Positions 10,019 to 17,926 of a DNA stretch of 64,000 nucleotides are shown one piece after another. Every line of letters begins with the position of its first letter. Position 1 is the first letter of the stretch. Origin of the DNA: Sva-07 sp963707515 (GTDB taxonomy: Bacteria > Actinomycetota > Acidimicrobiia > Acidimicrobiales > Ilumatobacteraceae); assembly GCA_963707515.1 (NCBI GenBank), contig CAVPQI010000003.1, positions 434,001 to 498,000 of the forward strand. The letters run 5' to 3'. Below the pieces are notes generated by a model. The model saw only the letters and a list, made by a program, of their open reading frames with translations, was not told the origin of the DNA and searched no databases. The position numbers were made by a program, and so were the translations under genes.

Positions 10019-11062
10019 CTAGGAGTTGAGCGCAGCCAGCGTGTGCCCGACGAGCTCGATCTCGGCGTCGGTCAGTTCGGGGAAGCACGGCACGCTGATG
10101 CAGCTCGCCGCCCACGCCCGGGCGTTGCGACAATCGTGCCGGTCGAGGTGGCGATAGGCGGGCTGATCCGGCACGGCCAACGGGTAGTGGACGGCCGTGG
10201 CGACGCCGCCGTCGGCGAGCGTTCGGCGACTCGTCTCGCGGTCCGCGGCGCGGAACACGCAGAGGTGGTACACGTGGTCGGGATGGTCCGGTTGCCAGGC
10301 GAGCTGGGGTGCCACCTCTCGGTAGTGGCGGGCGATCTCGCGGCGCCGAGCGTTGCCCCGGTCGAGCAACGGCAGGTGCAGGCGCAACCACGCCGCTTCC
10401 AGCTCCGACATGCGATGGTTCTGGCTGCGGTCGACGTGCCGGTACTGCGACTCCATCCCGTGAGCGCGGAGCCGCCGGACGGTCGCCGCCAGATCGTCGT
10501 CGTCAGTGCACACCGCGCCGCCGTCGCCGATCCCGCCGAGGTTCTTGGTCGGGTAGAAGCTGTAGGCGACGGCCAGCGAACCGGATCCTCGCCCCGCTGC
10601 ACCGTGCGCCTGGGCAGCGTCCTCGATGACCGGCAGGGCGAAGTCCGTCGTCGCCGGCCGACCGTAGAGGTGGACCGGGATGACGAGCGCCGTGTGCGCG
10701 TTCGTCGCCGCCTCGACGGCGGCCGACGAGATGTTGGCGGTGTCGGCCTCGACGTCGACGGGGACGGGGACGGCACCGGTCGACCAGACCGCTGATGCCG
10801 TGGGCACGGCGGTGAACGCCGGGACGATCACCTCGTCGCCGGGTCCGATCCCGGCTGCCGCCAGTGCCAGCTGGATCGCGCTGGCACCGGATCCGACGGC
10901 GACCACATGACGGCAGCCGGCCCAGTCGGCGAACTCCGACTCGAACGCCGCCGTCTCCTCCCCGAGCAGTACCACCCCCGACGCCAGCACCCGGCTGACG
11001 GCGTCGTGGAACTCGGGTTGTGCCGCGGCGTAGCGCCGCGTCAGGTCGACGAGCGGTACCAC
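10019..11062 (-). CDS. DegT/DnrJ/EryC1/StrS family sugar aminotransferase
   Basis: These PLP enzymes aminate keto-sugars on nucleotide carriers for surface glycans or secondary metabolites. Visible are VPLVDLTRRY at the N-terminus, the cofactor region VGSGASAIQLALAAAGI, the strand VIEDAAQAHGA and the Schiff-base Lys in FYPTKNLGGIGDGG. GTG at 11062 is taken as start, giving 347 residues and a 22-bp overlap with the epimerase gene. The substrate cannot be inferred. Neighbours suggest that an amino sugar is built and attached to a lipid-linked surface polymer. Confidence 0.88.
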   Translation of the reverse strand: MVPLVDLTRRYAAAQPEFHDAVSRVLASGVVLLGEETAAFESEFADWAGCRHVVAVGSGASAIQLALAAAGIGPGDEVIVPAFTAVPTASAVWSTGAVPVPVDVEADTANISSAAVEAATNAHTALVIPVHLYGRPATTDFALPVIEDAAQAHGAAGRGSGSLAVAYSFYPTKNLGGIGDGGAVCTDDDDLAATVRRLRAHGMESQYRHVDRSQNHRMSELEAAWLRLHLPLLDRGNARRREIARHYREVAPQLAWQPDHPDHVYHLCVFRAADRETSRRTLADGGVATAVHYPLAVPDQPAYRHLDRHDCRNARAWAASCISVPCFPELTDAEIELVGHTLAALNS

Positions 11063-12046
11063 TCGTGTGTCCGATAGAAGTCGATCGTCCGGCGGGCACC
11101 GGACGCGAAGTCGACGTCGGGTGCCCAGCCGAGTTGGCGCGACGCCTTCGTGAAGTCGCCCTGGAACGAGCCGATGTCGATCCGCTCGTGCTCGCTGGGC
11201 CACGGCACGAGGCGCAGTTCGCTGCCCGCCCCGGCGATGTCGATCAGCGTCGTGGCGATCTGGTGCAGGGTGATCGCCTCCGGGTGGCCGAGGTTGAACA
11301 CCTCGCCGGCGGTGTCCGCCGTCGCCGCCGCCAGCAGGATCCCGGCGACGACGTCGTCGACGTACAGGCAGTCGCGGAACTGTTGGCCGTCGCCGTACAG
11401 CTCGATCGGTTCTCCGGCGAGGGCGCGGCGAACGAACACCGGCAGGAAGCCGAGGTCGCTGCGCGTCAGGTTCTGCCGCGGTCCGTACACGTTGGTCAAC
11501 CGCAGCGACGAGACCTTGAGGTCGTGGACGCGGGCGTACAGCAGGTGGGCCTGTTCACCGGCGAGCTTGGCGATGCCGTTGACGTCGACCGGTTGCGTCG
11601 GGTGCGCCTCGTCGACGGGCAGGTAGCGCGGGCGGCCGTACACCTGGCGCGTCGACGTGTGGACGACGACCGCGTCCGGATTGTTGCGGCGCACCAGCTC
11701 GAGCAGGGCGAAGTGGCTACGGGCGTTGAGGTCGAGATCGGCCAGCGGATCGTCCATCGAGGCGAGGTGGCTGACCTGGCCGGCGAGGTTGAACACGTAC
11801 TCGGCGCTGTCCGACGGCGTCGGCGATCTGCTCGGTGTCGTCGATGCGGGCGAGGATCACCGTCACGTCGTCGATCCCATCGAGGTTCCGATGATCGCCA
11901 CCGTGGGTCGGGATCAGTGCGTCGACGACGGTCACCTCGGCACCGACGTCGCGTAGGGCGCGCACGACGTTCGATCCGATGAACCCGAGCCCGCCGGTGA
12001 CGACGCACGACGTGCCGGCGAACGGCGTGGCGGCGGCGTCGCTCAC
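11041..12046 (-). CDS. NAD-dependent epimerase/dehydratase (extended SDR), one apparent frameshift
   Basis: The N-terminus has the Rossmann motif VVTGGLGFIGSNVV. The middle has VVHTSTRQVYGRP, where an Arg-Gln replaces the usual S-x-x-x-Y-G spacing context, and the end has RLTNVYGPRQN and QQFRDCLYVDDV, typical of UDP-glucose-4-epimerase-like enzymes. The frame changes at about 11811; removing one base joins IADAV to DSAEYVFNLAGQVSHL. A GTG at 12046 overlaps the upstream stop (GTGA). It probably makes a nucleotide sugar for the adjacent aminotransferase and glycosyltransferases. Confidence 0.82.
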
Positions 12047-13161
12047 GGCACCCATCCATACCGTGTGATCAACAGCGCATACGTGCCCGTGACGATGATC
12101 AGGACGACGCCGGTGAACGCCAGCCACGAGCGGCGCGCCGCCGTGAGGGCGGCGATCGAGATCGGCACGGCGAACGCCTGGGCGCTGTACCGGATGATCC
12201 CGACCGTACCGACCGCGAGTGCCGGAGCGATGACGAGGATCGCCTGCGTGGTCCAGGCCGGCGGATGGAGGCGCACGAACCAGAGCACGACGCCGATCGA
12301 GACGGCACCGACCGCGAGTTGCAATGTCGACTGCCGGCCACCGTTGGTGATCCACTCGAGCACCGTCGTCTCCTCCCACGCCGCCTTGGCGGTGACGAAG
12401 GCGATCGGATCGCCCGTCCAGCGGTACATCAACGCCATCCAGGCGATCAGGAACACCGCCGACGGTGCCGCCATGATCAGCGCCGCCCGGACGCGCTCGC
12501 CCCACGGTGCCCGGCCGGCGTCGTCGCGCGGCCATGCCGACAGCGCGGCGACGGCGAGCACGATGACGACGATCGCCCCGTTCGGTCGCGACGCCGTCGC
12601 CACCAGCGCGGCAAGCGAGGCCAACACGACACGGCGCTCGCTCGCCCAGATCACCGCCCAGACGGAGGCGGCGAGAAAGATCGAGTCGGGGTAGGCCATC
12701 GAGAACGTCAGGGCGCCAGGGAGCAGACCGACGATCCATGCTGCGGCCATCGACGTGCGGGCGTCGTACCGGGTGCGGGCGACGTGGTACACGCCGAACG
12801 CAGCCGCGAGCGCGGCGAGGTTGGGCAGCAACGTGTAGGCGACGAGTGCGGGTACGCCGATGTCGTCGAGCAGCCCGGCGCTGAGCGGGAACAGCGGGAA
12901 GAACGGGAACACCGTCCACCCCCCGAGGCCGGGAGGCCACACCGCGGGGCGCGGGCCGTAGCCGGCTTCGGCGATCAGGCGGTACCACTGCCCGTCCCAG
13001 GTCAACAGCCGGTTGGTGTCGATGTTCGGGCGGTCCGCTGCCCCGACCACCGTCAGCAAGAGCAGGGCGACGGCGCGTCCGACGGCCCAGCCCGCGACGA
13101 TGCCGACCCAGGGTCGTTGCAGGCGTCCGGCGGGGAGGTCATCCCCCGCCGTACGCTCCAG
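12043..13161 (-). CDS. PIG-V-like mannosyltransferase, integral membrane protein
   Basis: The protein has about ten hydrophobic segments and the PIG-V family marks LLTWDGQWYRLIAEAGYG and WTVFPFFPLFPLS near the N-terminus. Such enzymes use polyprenyl-phosphate-mannose and act on the outer side of the membrane. The GT2 gene at the end of the cluster could supply that donor. No ATG or GTG lies in frame near the expected N-terminus. A CTG at 13161 or 13122 is the only nearby option, or an ATG at 13142 if one base is missing. The start given is therefore uncertain. The family call is moderately firm. Confidence 0.75.
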   Translation of the reverse strand: MERTAGDDLPAGRLQRPWVGIVAGWAVGRAVALLLLTVVGAADRPNIDTNRLLTWDGQWYRLIAEAGYGPRPAVWPPGLGGWTVFPFFPLFPLSAGLLDDIGVPALVAYTLLPNLAALAAAFGVYHVARTRYDARTSMAAAWIVGLLPGALTFSMAYPDSIFLAASVWAVIWASERRVVLASLAALVATASRPNGAIVVIVLAVAALSAWPRDDAGRAPWGERVRAALIMAAPSAVFLIAWMALMYRWTGDPIAFVTAKAAWEETTVLEWITNGGRQSTLQLAVGAVSIGVVLWFVRLHPPAWTTQAILVIAPALAVGTVGIIRYSAQAFAVPISIAALTAARRSWLAFTGVVLIIVTGTYALLITRYGWVP

Positions 13162-13218
13162 GAGCGCAGTCCGTACGATGCGCCGACAGTAATTGGTGAC
13201 GGCGCACGAGGGGACGCG

Positions 13219-13947
13219 ATGGAGATCGACGAGTACCGTCGAATGGCGGACGTGGAAGAGTCCCACTGGTGGTACGGGGCGACCCGCGATCTGTTGCGCC
13301 AACTGCTCGGGCCGTCGCTCCCCGTCGGCGGACGATTCCTCGACGCCGGTGCGGGAACCGGGGCCACCGGGGCGTGGCTGGCCGAGACCGGCCAGCTCGT
13401 CGCCGCCGATTTCGAACCCGCTGCGCTCGACCTGTTCGGCGAACTCCATCCCGAGGCGGGCCGGGTGACCTCCGACGTCACCGCGCTGCCGTTCGCCGAC
13501 GGATCGTTCGACGCCGCGCTGTGCGTCACGGTGCTCTGCCACCGATCGATCGCCGACCCGTCCGTGGCGGTCGCCGAGCTGGCGCGGGTGCTGCGCCCGG
13601 GTGGCACGCTGTGCCTCCTCGAGCCCGGCGTGCGCCGCTTGCGCCGAGCTCACGACCGCGTGACGCACACCGGTCGACGCTTCTCCCTCGGTGACCTTCG
13701 CCGACTGGCGGAAGGGGCGGGGCTCGAGATCCGGCGGGCGACCGGCGCGCAGTCGTTCCTCGTGCCGCCGGCGGCGCTGAAGGCGGCCCTCGAGCGCGGT
13801 GAGAGCGCCAGCGATCTCGACGTGCAACCGGGCGGTCTCGGCGGAGCGTTGTCGGTCGCGGCGCGTGCCGAACGGACGCTGTTGCGGCGCGTCGACCTGC
13901 CGTTCGGGTTGTCGGTGGCCGTCGTCGCCACCAAGCCGGGCGCCTGA
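13219..13947 (+). CDS. class I SAM-dependent methyltransferase
   Basis: The 242-residue protein has motif I LDAGAGTGATGAWLA, an acidic residue ending strand 2 (VAADFEP) and DVTALPFADGSFDAALCVTV, the Methyltransf_11 pattern. The N-terminal MADVEESHWWYGATRDLL is common in methyltransferases linked to glycan clusters. The gene is divergent from the PIG-V gene across about 60-80 bp that contain two CCGTACG words and the palindrome GCTCCAGGAGC. The substrate is unknown. Confidence 0.85.
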   Translation: MEIDEYRRMADVEESHWWYGATRDLLRQLLGPSLPVGGRFLDAGAGTGATGAWLAETGQLVAADFEPAALDLFGELHPEAGRVTSDVTALPFADGSFDAALCVTVLCHRSIADPSVAVAELARVLRPGGTLCLLEPGVRRLRRAHDRVTHTGRRFSLGDLRRLAEGAGLEIRRATGAQSFLVPPAALKAALERGESASDLDVQPGGLGGALSVAARAERTLLRRVDLPFGLSVAVVATKPGA

Positions 13948-14024
13948 CTCGGGTCGTCGCTGCCCGCCGCGACACGGCTCGGCGCGCCGCCTGACCGGGG
14001 AGCGCGAGCCGGTAGCGTGCCTCC

Positions 14025-14813
14025 GTGGCGTTCGTCAACAAACAGTCAGGCGACGAGCAGTCCGAGAGCCAGGCCGGCTCCGGCCAGCCCCTCGACTTCG
14101 ATCCCAACGACCCGAAGGTGGTCAAGGTCCATTACGACGTCGTGGCGTGGAACTTCGATCAGCGCGCCGAGCTCGCCGAAGCGCTCGCCGACGCCGGCCT
14201 GCCGCACGTCTGGGACGGCGACGAGCTCATCGTCCCCGAGGCCGTCGAGGCAGCGACCGATGCGATGTTCGACGAGCTCGAGCGTGTCCTCGGCCCGTTC
14301 GCCGTCGTACTCGACCCCGATGATCCCTCGACCGAGTTCGGCCTCGACGAGTGGACGCCGGAGGACCGCACGATCCTCACCGAAGCCCTGATCGCCTCCG
14401 AGGTGCCGCACCGCTGGGAGGGCACGACGGTCTTCGTCGCCGCCGACGCCGAAGATGCCGTCGACGATCTCCTCGACGCGATCGAGGCCGGCGAGCTGCT
14501 CTCCGACGGCGACGGCGACGGCGCCCCACCGGAGGGTGCGCTGGCGGCGATCTACCTCGCCGCCGACCGGCTGGCGAAGGATCCGATCGACGCCAAGGCG
14601 CGCACCCAGCTGCTCGAGCTGCTGCCCCAGATCGACGCCAAGCATCCGCCGTACGGCATGGCCCAACGGCCGTGGGCGGCCGCCGTCGGCCACGTCGGCT
14701 CGATCGTCCACCTCGTCAACGCCGACGCCGCGCCGTCAGCGGGCGGCACCGCCGACTCCGAGATCATCGGCATCGCCCAGGACCTGCGCACGACGCTGCG
14801 ACCGTTCGTCTGA
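14025..14813 (+). CDS. conserved acidic protein with two internal repeats, unknown function
   Basis: The 262-residue acidic protein starts at GTG 14025. Two related units of about 50 residues are visible. One runs from WNFDQRAELAEALADAGLPH to the following LIVPEAVEA; the other covers EDRTILTEALIASEVPHRWE and the VFVAADAED strand. Both share the pattern 'helix-(I/L)PH-x-W-strand-V', which resembles DUF2007-like modules. The C-terminal third is helical and lacks known motifs. The next gene follows by 9 bp. No function is assigned. Confidence 0.65.
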   Translation: MAFVNKQSGDEQSESQAGSGQPLDFDPNDPKVVKVHYDVVAWNFDQRAELAEALADAGLPHVWDGDELIVPEAVEAATDAMFDELERVLGPFAVVLDPDDPSTEFGLDEWTPEDRTILTEALIASEVPHRWEGTTVFVAADAEDAVDDLLDAIEAGELLSDGDGDGAPPEGALAAIYLAADRLAKDPIDAKARTQLLELLPQIDAKHPPYGMAQRPWAAAVGHVGSIVHLVNADAAPSAGGTADSEIIGIAQDLRTTLRPFV

Positions 14814-14822
14814 CCCAGCGAG

Positions 14823-15524
14823 ATGCTGCTCGCCGAGATCGACATCTGGCACACCCGGCCGGCCGTCCCGACGAGGCGAGTGTCGCTCGGGCACATGTTC
14901 TTGCCGGTCGATCCGCCGCCCGGCTTCGGTGGGCTGCTGCTCGGTGCGGTGGTCGCCTCGCACATCGTCCGCGTCGACGATGACCTGATCGCCGATGTGC
15001 ACCGCCTCGTCAGCGAGGTCGAAGCGGGTCGACGCATCGTCCAGCCACGGTTGCGGTACCGCTTTCAGGCCGATCGGCACGGTCTGGCCCGCAGCCGTCA
15101 TCGCCTCGTCGGTGAGGGCGACGAGATGTCGTTCGAGTTCGAGACCGTCGGCACCGACCTCGCCCAGGTGCTCGGTGCCGTGTACGCCATCGAGCGGCTG
15201 GCGCCCGATCACCGTCGGCGCGTCGCCGCCGTGGTGCAGAAGGCGGCGCGCTGGCGCGGTCCGATCGGCACCGGGCTGATCGCCCACCTCGCCGGATCGC
15301 AGACGCTGGCACTCGAAGCGCTCGCCGACCCGCGCGGCTGGGCGATGCAGATCCTCGGCTTCGAGCTCGGCGGCAAGGCGCCCTCGAAGCGCGAGGTCAC
15401 CGCCCGCTTCCGCGAGCGGATGCGTGACGTCCATCCCGACCACGGCGGCGAGTCGGCGGGTGCGGCGAAGGCGATGAGCGATCTCGCCGAAGCGCGTCGC
15501 GTGCTGTCGACGCCAGGAGACTGA
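14823..15524 (+). CDS. J-domain-like C-terminus protein, unknown function
   Basis: The 233-residue protein has an unfamiliar N-terminal 170 residues and ends with a partial J-domain: a helix (KREVTARFRERMRDVHPDHG), the HPD tripeptide and a short following helix. This is the part that stimulates the Hsp70 ATPase in DnaJ proteins. There is no Gly/Phe or zinc region, so it is not a DnaJ proper. It may recruit DnaK to a specific client. It is closely packed between its neighbours (9-10 bp gaps), suggesting one operon. Confidence 0.65.
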   Translation: MLLAEIDIWHTRPAVPTRRVSLGHMFLPVDPPPGFGGLLLGAVVASHIVRVDDDLIADVHRLVSEVEAGRRIVQPRLRYRFQADRHGLARSRHRLVGEGDEMSFEFETVGTDLAQVLGAVYAIERLAPDHRRRVAAVVQKAARWRGPIGTGLIAHLAGSQTLALEALADPRGWAMQILGFELGGKAPSKREVTARFRERMRDVHPDHGGESAGAAKAMSDLAEARRVLSTPGD

Positions 15525-15533
15525 AGGAGCGCC

Positions 15534-16106
15534 ATGGCCAAGCCGACCGTCCTGCTCTATCCAGGTGCCGGATCCGATCGCGACCATTCCAGCCTGCGCG
15601 AGATCGAGCAGCGGCTCGGCGGGCAGGCGGCGGTGGAACGGCTCGACTTCCCGTATCGCAAGGCGGGGCGCAAGGCGCCCGACCGCCCGGCGACGCTGAT
15701 GGCGTCGATCCGCGATGACCTGTCGGCGATCGCCCGGCGCCGCGGCCCCGTCATCATGGGCGGCCGCTCGATGGGTGGGCGGATGACGACGATGGTCGCT
15801 GCCGACGTCGACGGCGCGGGTCCCGTGGCCCGCCTCGCCGGACTCGTGCTGATCTGCTATCCGCTGCATCCGCCGGGCAAGCCCGACAACCTGCGCGTCG
15901 AGCACCTCCCAGCGATCGACGTGCCGTGCCTGTTCATCTCCGGCACCAAGGATCCCTTCGGCAGCCCCGACGAGCTGACGACGTGGACGGCGACGATCCC
16001 GGCGCCGGTCGAGCATCTGTGGATCGACGGTGGCCGCCACGACCTGAAGGGCGCCGACGGACGTATCGCCGACGCCGTGGCGGCGTTCGTCGCCGCCCGC
16101 TCCTGA
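15534..16106 (+). CDS. alpha/beta hydrolase, KANL3/Tex30-like
   Basis: This 190-residue protein has the N-terminal strand VLLYPGAGSDRDH, the nucleophile elbow GGRSMGGRMTT with its Ser, a late strand VPCLFISGTKDPFG carrying the acid, and a final GGRHDLKG His. The triad and short length match the KANL3/Tex30-like hydrolase group, whose substrates are mostly unknown. An AAGGAG site precedes the ATG. It is the last gene of a plus-strand run and faces an MFS gene across a repeat-rich junction. Confidence 0.8.
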   Translation: MAKPTVLLYPGAGSDRDHSSLREIEQRLGGQAAVERLDFPYRKAGRKAPDRPATLMASIRDDLSAIARRRGPVIMGGRSMGGRMTTMVAADVDGAGPVARLAGLVLICYPLHPPGKPDNLRVEHLPAIDVPCLFISGTKDPFGSPDELTTWTATIPAPVEHLWIDGGRHDLKGADGRIADAVAAFVAARS

Positions 16107-16131
16107 CACCCCCATCCGCCCGACATCCCGC

Positions 16132-16178
16132 TTCTGGGTCGCGGCGGCGGCGAGATGCACGGCATTTCCGACCCGGAA
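16132..16178. repeat. palindromic repeat A, degenerate copy
   Basis: The left arm TTCTGGGTCG and the right arm CGACCCGGAA (one mismatch) enclose about 27 bp. The total length is 47 bp, as in other copies of this family. It sits between two convergent genes, just before a 20-bp tandem repeat. Confidence 0.6.
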
Positions 16179-16184
16179 CGGCCG

Positions 16185-16264
16185 GGGCGTCAGCGATCGG
16201 GTCGGGGGCGTCAGCGATCGGGTCGGGGGCGTCAGCGATCGGGTCGGGGGCGTCAGCGATCGAG
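16185..16264. repeat. 20-bp tandem repeat, four copies, at the end of an MFS gene
   Basis: Four head-to-tail units of GGGCGTCAGCGATCGGGTCG start at 16185, 16205, 16225 and 16245; the last unit diverges at its end. On the minus strand each unit contains a TGA in the frame register of the MFS stop codon (16253-16255). The repeat probably grew by slippage from the end of that gene. Confidence 0.85.
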
Positions 16265-17926
16265 TTTCGGCGTCGGATGGTGGAGATCGATCGGGGCGTC
16301 CTCCGGGTTGAGGTCCTCGAGCTCGTGGTGGGCGGTCTCCGGGTAGGCGGTGACGACGAGCACGGCAACCACCACCTGGCCGATCGCCAGCACCGACATG
16401 ATCGACAGGTACGACCAGCCGGCGTCGAGCAGCGACCCGGTGATCAGCAACCCGATGATGCCGCCGAGCAGGGCCGCAGCGGTGACGAGCCCCGTCGCCT
16501 TGCTGCGGTTGCCGGTCGGGAACAGCTCGGCGCGATACACCGACAACGCCGGATACGCGGCGCTCGACAGGAGCCCGCCGAGCAACGACAGGGCCCAGAG
16601 CCACGGCCCACCGACACCGAAGGCGAGCACGATCGCCGCCGTCCCGAGCGGCAACGTCACGGCGATGAGCCGCCGCCGACCTCGCGTGTCGGCGACCCGG
16701 CCGCCGATGATCAGCCCGATCGCGGCGGGCGTGCCGACGGCGATCGAGAAGATGCCGATGAGGCCGCCCGAGAAGTCGCGCACGTCGGTCAGGTAGCGGT
16801 TCTGGAAGAAGCTCGCCGGTGAGATGAAGATGTTGCCGGCGACGGCGACCGCCGACAGCAGCAGCAGCCGGCGACGGTTGAGCCGCAGCCGCCGGGGGCG
16901 AGGGGTAACCGGGCCGCTCGACGTCTCGTTCGATGTCTCGCTCGACGTCTCGCCGGCGGGCTGGCTCGTGCCGGCCCGATGGGCGGCGACGAAGCGGCGC
17001 GTCTCGGGCAGGCGCCGGGTGAGATCGACGGCGACCAGGCACCACACCGCCGAGACGACGTACACCCAGCGCCAGCCGCTCTCCCCGAAGTCGGCGAAGC
17101 GCAGCGACATCACGGCGACGCCGGCGCCGAACCCGGCGGCCATCGCCAGCACGCTGATCGCGTACGCCCGTGAGTCGCGCGGCATCTCCTCGGCGGCGAC
17201 CACGCCGACCAGGAACGCCAACGCGATCCCCGCCGGCCGGGCCACGGTCTGCGTCGCCACGAGGATCGAGAACGACGGTGCCAACGCGCCGACCAGGCAC
17301 AGCAGCGGTGCCAGCCAGGCCATCACGATGATCACCCTGCGGCGGCCGATGCGATCGGCGATCACGGCGGCGGGCAGGGCGATGACGATGCCGGCACGCA
17401 CCACCGAGCCGGCGATGCCGATGCCGGTGTCACCGACACCGAAGTCGTCGGCGGCGAAGTTGACCGTCTGGGTGAACAGCGTGTTGACGAACGCCGCGCT
17501 CATCGACGCCGCCGCGAGTAGGCCGATCACCAGCACCTGCGTCTGGTCGAGCCGGTCGGGCGGGGCCCACCACTCGTCGAACGAGCCGCGGCGCGCCAGC
17601 ACCCGCCGCACCGGCCGGGCAAACAGCCAGCCGAACCAGGGCAGGACCAGCCGGTAGTCCGTCGTCTCGACGAGCATGTCGCCGTCCTTGCGGACCGTGC
17701 GCTGGTACTCCTCGAACGGACCGTCGACCTGCACGAACGTCGCCGTGGCGCCGTGATCGAGCAGCGGATCGAGCAGCGGATCGAGCAGCGGATCGCCGAC
17801 GGCGGCGTCGGCGACGAGATCGTCGCGCCCGGCGCACACCAGGCGCCGCTGTTCCGCGGAGTCGGGCCAGCGCTGCGTCAGCGTGCGTCCGCCTGGCTCC
17901 ACGGCGGGAGCATACTGGTGGCCCAT
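16253..17926 (-). CDS. MFS transporter with an unusual N-terminal soluble extension
   Basis: About 12 hydrophobic segments follow a hydrophilic region of roughly 110 residues. The loop ADRIGRRRVI after TM2-3 and GGRVADTRGRRRLIA in the second half are the two MFS signature loops. A Ser/Thr/Glu-rich linker separates the halves. The N-terminal part contains an in-frame triplication of DPLL and the segment PWFGWLFARPVRR. ATG 17926 shares two bases with the divergent murA start, so a downstream GTG may be the true start. The substrate is unknown. Confidence 0.8.
   Translation of the reverse strand: MGHQYAPAVEPGGRTLTQRWPDSAEQRRLVCAGRDDLVADAAVGDPLLDPLLDPLLDHGATATFVQVDGPFEEYQRTVRKDGDMLVETTDYRLVLPWFGWLFARPVRRVLARRGSFDEWWAPPDRLDQTQVLVIGLLAAASMSAAFVNTLFTQTVNFAADDFGVGDTGIGIAGSVVRAGIVIALPAAVIADRIGRRRVIIVMAWLAPLLCLVGALAPSFSILVATQTVARPAGIALAFLVGVVAAEEMPRDSRAYAISVLAMAAGFGAGVAVMSLRFADFGESGWRWVYVVSAVWCLVAVDLTRRLPETRRFVAAHRAGTSQPAGETSSETSNETSSGPVTPRPRRLRLNRRRLLLLSAVAVAGNIFISPASFFQNRYLTDVRDFSGGLIGIFSIAVGTPAAIGLIIGGRVADTRGRRRLIAVTLPLGTAAIVLAFGVGGPWLWALSLLGGLLSSAAYPALSVYRAELFPTGNRSKATGLVTAAALLGGIIGLLITGSLLDAGWSYLSIMSVLAIGQVVVAVLVVTAYPETAHHELEDLNPEDAPIDLHHPTPKLDR

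Noticed and set aside
12265..13218. Plus-strand extension before the methyltransferase
   Set aside because: Antisense to the PIG-V gene and low-complexity; the methyltransferase homology begins at ATG 13219.
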